A stretch of 64,000 nucleotides of DNA, from positions 45,001 to 109,000 of the forward strand of contig NZ_MDGP01000001.1 of NCBI RefSeq assembly GCF_001747095.1. Reading direction: 5' to 3'. Source of the DNA: Roseivirga sp. 4D4. Lineage in GTDB: Bacteria > Bacteroidota > Bacteroidia > Cytophagales > Cyclobacteriaceae. A program made the position numbers and the translations under genes. The notes under the pieces are model-generated. The model saw only the letters and a program-made list of their open reading frames with translations, searched no databases and had not been told where the DNA came from. This document shows, one piece after another, positions 62,205 to 64,000 of the stretch; position 1 is the first letter of the stretch, and every line of letters begins with the position of its first letter.

Positions 62205-62338
62205 AAAAGTTCTCTTCTAGTTTTTCGCATTATGTGAAATATTCGCGACCTCGCTGCGACATATTTATCGTAACCACTTACATAAAATTTGAATTGACTT
62301 TCTGTTTAGCTCGTTAGATTGGTTTAAAGGTCAACTCA
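62205..62338. other. AT-rich gap before the araC-type gene
   Basis: No gene is seen. A loose inverted repeat (AAATATTCGC near 62239 versus GCGACATATTT near 62256) and TAGATTGG, a 7/8 match to the -7 box near 62315, are present. Confidence 0.4.
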
Positions 62339-63292
62339 ATGATAGCTTATAATGGTCAACATACTGTTCATAGAAAGGGTGGACAGATTTACTGGCGTGC
62401 AGAACATGGTCAAATCGAAGGCATAAATAACGGTTATGCTCATTTCACTTCCCAAGGGTTAATGGGTGAAGATCAGAAAACTAGATTTTCCATTCGTTTC
62501 GGAGTGAAAGGCACACAGCTCTACCACATCAATCAATCGCAGCTTCGCGTAAATACAGATCAGTTCTTGGTCATGAATCATGAAACTGAATATTCAGTGA
62601 CATCTGAACATTCGGAAGATGCCACCATGTTGGCATTCTGTTTTAATGAGAACTTCGTTAAAGACTTTGTTGCTTACCATAAGCAGACACAAGCAGGGCT
62701 CCTAGATGCTTTCGCTTTATATGATTTGAGTAAACCCCTTCCGGAGTTTCCATTACATACCTTGCCCGTCACAGAAGAACTGAGGAGGAGAATTGAACAT
62801 ATGATTGGGAATAAAATGAGTACTCAGCCTAGCGAGGTTGATGATTATGACCTATTCAGTGGGATGCTCGAAACTGTCTTTATGAGTGCCAATGCGTCTT
62901 TGAATGTTTTTAAAGACCAAGAAATTGTGAAGCGATCTACCAAGGTTGAACTGTATAAGCGACTTTCCATTGCTCGCGATTATATTCAAGCGCATTTTTC
63001 AGAAGATGTAAACCTGAACGAGTTATCTAGAGTAGCCTGCCTTTCCCCATATCATTTTCACAGGGCTTTTAAGCATACTTTTGGCATTACACCTAAGAAG
63101 TTCGTGACAGGCCTAAGGATAGAAAAAGCAAAATGGCTGTTGCTTAATAGGTCTTATTCTGTGCAAAGCATATGTAACGATGTAGGCTTTAAGGATGTCA
63201 GTTCATTTACCCGTTTATTCACAAGTTACACTGGTCAAACACCATCTGTTTTCAGGAACGAATCGAGGCAAGTCGTTTCAAGTTTGGTGTAG
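62339..63292 (+). CDS. AraC family transcriptional regulator
   Basis: 317 aa. The N-terminal ~200 residues are a cupin-like sensor region (TRFSIRFGVKGTQLYHINQSQLRVNTDQFLVMNHETEYSV). The C-terminal AraC/XylS DNA-binding domain (~210-307) has both helix-turn-helix units: NLNELSRVACLSPYHFHRAFKHTFGITPKKFV and SVQSICNDVGFKDVSSFTRLFTSYTGQTPSVFR. Target genes and ligand are unknown. It is monocistronic by spacing; a DUF2064 gene follows about 100 bp later. Confidence 0.9.
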   Translation: MIAYNGQHTVHRKGGQIYWRAEHGQIEGINNGYAHFTSQGLMGEDQKTRFSIRFGVKGTQLYHINQSQLRVNTDQFLVMNHETEYSVTSEHSEDATMLAFCFNENFVKDFVAYHKQTQAGLLDAFALYDLSKPLPEFPLHTLPVTEELRRRIEHMIGNKMSTQPSEVDDYDLFSGMLETVFMSANASLNVFKDQEIVKRSTKVELYKRLSIARDYIQAHFSEDVNLNELSRVACLSPYHFHRAFKHTFGITPKKFVTGLRIEKAKWLLLNRSYSVQSICNDVGFKDVSSFTRLFTSYTGQTPSVFRNESRQVVSSLV

Positions 63293-63354
63293 TGGACGCT
63301 GTTCAGATGTTTCTTAGCCGACATTTATAGAATCTGAATCCATTGATATGAAAT

Positions 63355-63362
63355 TAATTTTG
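63355..63362 (+). promoter_or_regulatory. -7 promoter box TAATTTTG for the DUF2064 gene
   Basis: A perfect TANNTTTG match 34 nt before the ATG at 63397, in the short gap after the araC-type gene. No -33 box at normal distance. Confidence 0.35.
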
Positions 63363-63396
63363 AGAATACGGAGTTAAGGCTCTAAATTCCCAATGG

Positions 63397-64000
63397 ATGC
63401 CCTCTGATAAAACAGCAGTATTATTCTTTTCCAGAACGCTCAATGATGAGTTTGGAGCTAAATCTTTGGGCTTGAATAGGAAGAGGTTTTCATCCCTTTA
63501 TAAGTTTTTTGTCAATAGGACACTTCAGACGGTAAAGGACTCGGGTTTACCACTTATAGAGTTTTATTCAAATCAACAGGTTGGTAATACCTTCAATGAG
63601 AGACTTGTTCATTCGCTCAGGGTAGTTGCCGAACAAGGCTTCCAAAATGTAATTATTATTGGGAATGATACGCCTGAACTATCTGTGGATGACCTTATGC
63701 GTGCCGATAAAGCATTGCAGAAAGGTCAAAACGTTTTGGGTAGAGATTCTCACGGAGGCGTCTATCTAATGGGGCTGAACTTGGATGAGGCAAAGTCAAT
63801 TGACTTCAAAGCCATACAATGGCATTCTAGTTTCGTATATCAGCAACTTTGCGATCAACTTGAAGGAGTTTTTATACTTGAGGCTAAAAGCGATCTCAAT
63901 ACGCTAGAAGATTTTAATGTCGTTCTTCGACTTAGAACCCGACTCAGTCGTGGTTTTCGATTATCCCTAAAACGAATCCTATTTCATAAAGCCGAAAGAG
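63397..64000 (+). CDS. DUF2064 (TIGR04282-type) glycosyltransferase-like protein, partial
   Basis: Open from ATG 63397 to the window end (201 codons, no stop), so the 3' end is missing. Begins MPSDKTAVLFFSRTLNDEFG. Family features: NVIIIGNDTPELSVDDLMRA and VLGRDSHGGVYLMGLN match the DTP and DGGYYLIG patterns of the DUF2064 group, a nucleotidyl/glycosyltransferase-A-like fold. The usual DGG reads HGG here. The substrate is unknown. A nearby ATG at 63393 is in a frame that stops after four codons. Confidence 0.75.
   Translation, partial: MPSDKTAVLFFSRTLNDEFGAKSLGLNRKRFSSLYKFFVNRTLQTVKDSGLPLIEFYSNQQVGNTFNERLVHSLRVVAEQGFQNVIIIGNDTPELSVDDLMRADKALQKGQNVLGRDSHGGVYLMGLNLDEAKSIDFKAIQWHSSFVYQQLCDQLEGVFILEAKSDLNTLEDFNVVLRLRTRLSRGFRLSLKRILFHKAER

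Noticed and set aside
61980-62237. An 85-codon open frame in the tRNA downstream region
   Set aside because: It is made by reading through the two 107-bp repeats; the encoded residues show the repeat itself, with no start context or family similarity.
61866-62338. tRNA-Arg as an integration site of a mobile element
   Set aside because: No duplicated tRNA 3' end, integrase or foreign gene is visible; the neighbouring repeats do not match the tRNA.

Overview
The window is an ordinary-looking chromosomal segment of a Bacteroidota bacterium, most likely a marine-type member of the Cytophagales (order level is inference). The evidence is type IX secretion (T9SS) genes (porU, porV, sprA, a stand-alone T9SS sorting-domain protein), the synteny ruvA-sprA-gcvH-vanZ, BT_3928/DUF1599 and DUF4837/DUF4292 family proteins, a GalE-type threonine dehydrogenase next to kbl, and many -7 promoter boxes of the Bacteroidota type TANNTTTG. 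No prophage, insertion sequence, CRISPR array or secondary-metabolite cluster was seen.

Layout. 1-470 is the 3' end of an rRNA operon (23S tail, 5S, bidirectional terminator). 529-7745 (minus) is a probable operon MBL hydrolase-pssA-porU-porV-inactive M16 peptidase homologue. 7822-13154 (plus) holds an FAD oxidoreductase, a propeller/beta-barrel outer-membrane protein and yicC. 13179-23913 (minus) is ruvA-sprA-gcvH-vanZ followed by three tandem tonB paralogues. 24019-34300 (minus) is a long gene string: enoyl-CoA hydratase, flippase, TPR protein, DUF4292 lipoprotein, EnvC-like protein, tatA, gatA, LysM transglycosylase and DUF4837 lipoprotein, i.e. mostly envelope functions. 34482-35933 is a Thermus-type isocitrate dehydrogenase. 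35979-39671 has two small unknown genes and the divergent threonine-to-glycine pair tdh/kbl with a small conserved protein. 39668-41385 (minus) is folP-cdaA, and 41406-43470 (plus) is DUF1599-BT_3928-aroK. 43467-46646 (minus) has a FadL-like porin and a Ser/Arg-rich lipoprotein. 46777-49784 (plus) is proS, nfeD, floA. 49830-53381 (minus) is a WG-repeat protein and hemA. 53569-56435 (plus) is an HhH membrane protein, nnrE/D and the sorting-domain protein. Then come asnS (minus), rpoN-PAP2-like-PaaG-like (plus), a PorT-family barrel (minus), an unusual tRNA-Arg, a repeat-filled intergenic region, an AraC regulator and the start of a DUF2064 protein cut by the window end.

How the genes work together. 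PorU, PorV and SprA form the sortase, shuttle and translocon of one secretion machine, and the small sorting-domain protein at 56055 is a likely client. Tdh and Kbl convert threonine to glycine, and GcvH is the lipoyl carrier of glycine cleavage. RuvA, HemA, AroK, FolP, GatA, AsnS and ProS are housekeeping functions.

I did not find an obviously new multi-gene system. The most unusual single item is the tRNA-Arg(ACG) at 61866, in which the near-invariant tertiary pair G19-C56 appears as A19-U56. It sits behind a strong promoter embedded in an inverted repeat and is followed by a large hairpin and a 107-bp direct repeat. Several listed starts were moved to internal ATGs because of signal peptides, family starts or promoter boxes overlapping the upstream extension; a few genes appear to use TTG.
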